This document shows positions 23,606 to 24,332 of a stretch of 24,332 bases of DNA, one piece after another. Where the stretch lies: NCBI GenBank assembly GCA_040394475.1, contig JBEBSD010000086.1, positions 1-24,332 of the forward strand, given 5' to 3'. The notes beneath the pieces were generated by a model. That model saw nothing but the letters and a program-made list of their open reading frames with translations, had not been told where the DNA came from and did not search any database. The first letter of the stretch is position 1; every line of letters starts with the position of its first letter. Source of the DNA: JBEBSD01 sp040394475 (GTDB lineage Bacteria; Bacteroidota; Bacteroidia; Cytophagales; Spirosomataceae). Position numbers and translations under genes: made by a program.

Positions 23606-24332
23606 ATGAAAAAATATACATTTACCGAAAAGAAAGATACGCGTTCAGGATTTGGCGCCGGAATGCAGTTGCTGGGACAACGTAACCCGGATGTAGTAGC
23701 ACTTTGTGCCGACCTGGTGGCTTCGCTGAAGCTGGATGCTTTTATCAAAGAGAACCCCGAACGGTTTATTCAGACCGGTATCGCGGAAGCCAATATGATC
23801 GGACTGGCTGCAGGCCTGACGATCGGCGGGAAAATTCCTTTTACCTCCACCTTTGCCAATTTTGCTACCGGGCGGGTCTATGATCAGATCCGGCAAAGTG
23901 TTGCTTATTCCAACAAAAATGTAAAAATATGCGCCTCACACGCCGGGCTGACGCTGGGAGAGGATGGGGCTACGCATCAGATCCTGGAAGACCTGGGGCT
24001 GATGAAAATGCTTCCGGGGATGACGGTTATCAACCCTTGTGATTATAATCAGACCAAAGCTGCCACCCTGGCGATTGCCGACCACGAAGGACCCGTGTAC
24101 CTGCGTTTCGGAAGACCTGTAGTGCCGGTGTTTACCGATCCGGACCAGCCGTTCGAGATTGGGAAAGCCTGGATGGTCAATGAAGGGAAGGATGTCAGTA
24201 TTTTTGCCACCGGGCACCTGGTGTGGGAAGCGATCCAGGCAGGAGAGTTGCTCGAAGCGGAAGGAATCGATGCGGAAATTATCAATATTCATACCATCAA
24301 GCCGCTCGACGAAGAGGCTATCCTGAAATCGG
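23606..24332 (+). CDS. tkt: Transketolase, C-terminal (pyrimidine-binding) subunit, partial
   Basis: Second half of the split transketolase, about 242 residues present; it runs off the window end with no stop. The start is the ATG of MKKYTFTEKKDTRSGF, 139 bp after the first half. Motifs: GIAEANMIGLAAGL, whose Glu is the family's catalytic glutamate contacting the thiamine pyrimidine ring; FTSTFANFATGRVYDQIRQ; CASHAGLTLGEDGATHQ; and the beginning of the C-terminal domain (DVSIFATGHLVWEAIQAGE, then IINIHTIKPLD). The two subunits must associate to form the active site, and heptamer array 2 fills the gap between their genes. Confidence 0.94.
   Translation, partial: MKKYTFTEKKDTRSGFGAGMQLLGQRNPDVVALCADLVASLKLDAFIKENPERFIQTGIAEANMIGLAAGLTIGGKIPFTSTFANFATGRVYDQIRQSVAYSNKNVKICASHAGLTLGEDGATHQILEDLGLMKMLPGMTVINPCDYNQTKAATLAIADHEGPVYLRFGRPVVPVFTDPDQPFEIGKAWMVNEGKDVSIFATGHLVWEAIQAGELLEAEGIDAEIINIHTIKPLDEEAILKS

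Noticed and set aside
22609..24332. Frameshifted single transketolase gene
   Set aside because: Each half has its own start and the first its own stop, separated by 139 bp of repeat; split transketolase is a normal arrangement.

Overview
The window reads as a Bacteroidota chromosome, most likely an environmental Cytophagales-type bacterium (Spirosomaceae/Dyadobacter-like; the genus is inference). The evidence is two SusC/SusD pairs, SPII lipoproteins with short N-terminal leaders, weak or absent Shine-Dalgarno sequences, and promoter matches to the Bacteroidota -33 TTG / -7 TAnnTTTG pattern. No RNA gene, CRISPR array, transposase or phage gene was seen.

Region 1 (about 158-18067, all minus strand) is one compact polysaccharide utilization locus of eight genes. 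In transcription order they are: an ACS-type MFS transporter, an L-arabinose/L-fucose-isomerase-fold enzyme, SusC-1, SusD-1, SusC-2, SusD-2, a large secreted protein of unknown family that looks like a glycoside hydrolase, and a GH106 alpha-L-rhamnosidase-like lipoprotein. Gaps are 13-88 bp, and a good Bacteroidota promoter (18037-18067) lies just ahead of the transporter. The expected logic is that surface and periplasmic hydrolases trim a rhamnose-containing glycan, the two SusCD pairs import oligosaccharides across the outer membrane, the MFS protein takes a released sugar or sugar acid across the inner membrane, and the isomerase starts its catabolism. A 14-bp near-palindrome occurs three times at the head of this operon (two upstream of the transporter, one between transporter and isomerase) and is a candidate operator. 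Two intercistronic GC-rich hairpins could tune expression within the operon.

Region 2 (1-157) lies downstream of the GH106 gene. It holds a second, 62/63-identical copy of part of that gene's 3' coding end, joined to a small hairpin and a tandem 15-mer.

Region 3 (18068-19417) holds a gene-poor stretch, a NlpC/P60 (C40) lipoprotein on the minus strand, and a 35-unit tandem heptamer array in the divergent intergenic region. The array changes strand about one third of the way in.

Region 4 (19418-24332, plus strand) is housekeeping: a FAH-family hydrolase starting at TTG, a long M23 metallopeptidase, a Bcp-type peroxiredoxin, and a transketolase split into two genes. A second array of the same heptamer family fills the gap between the two transketolase halves. 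The second half runs off the window end.

The most distinctive features are the strand-switching heptamer arrays, the three-copy operator-like motif, the 845-residue secreted protein of unrecognised family inside a rhamnosidase locus, and the 3'-end duplication of the GH106 gene.
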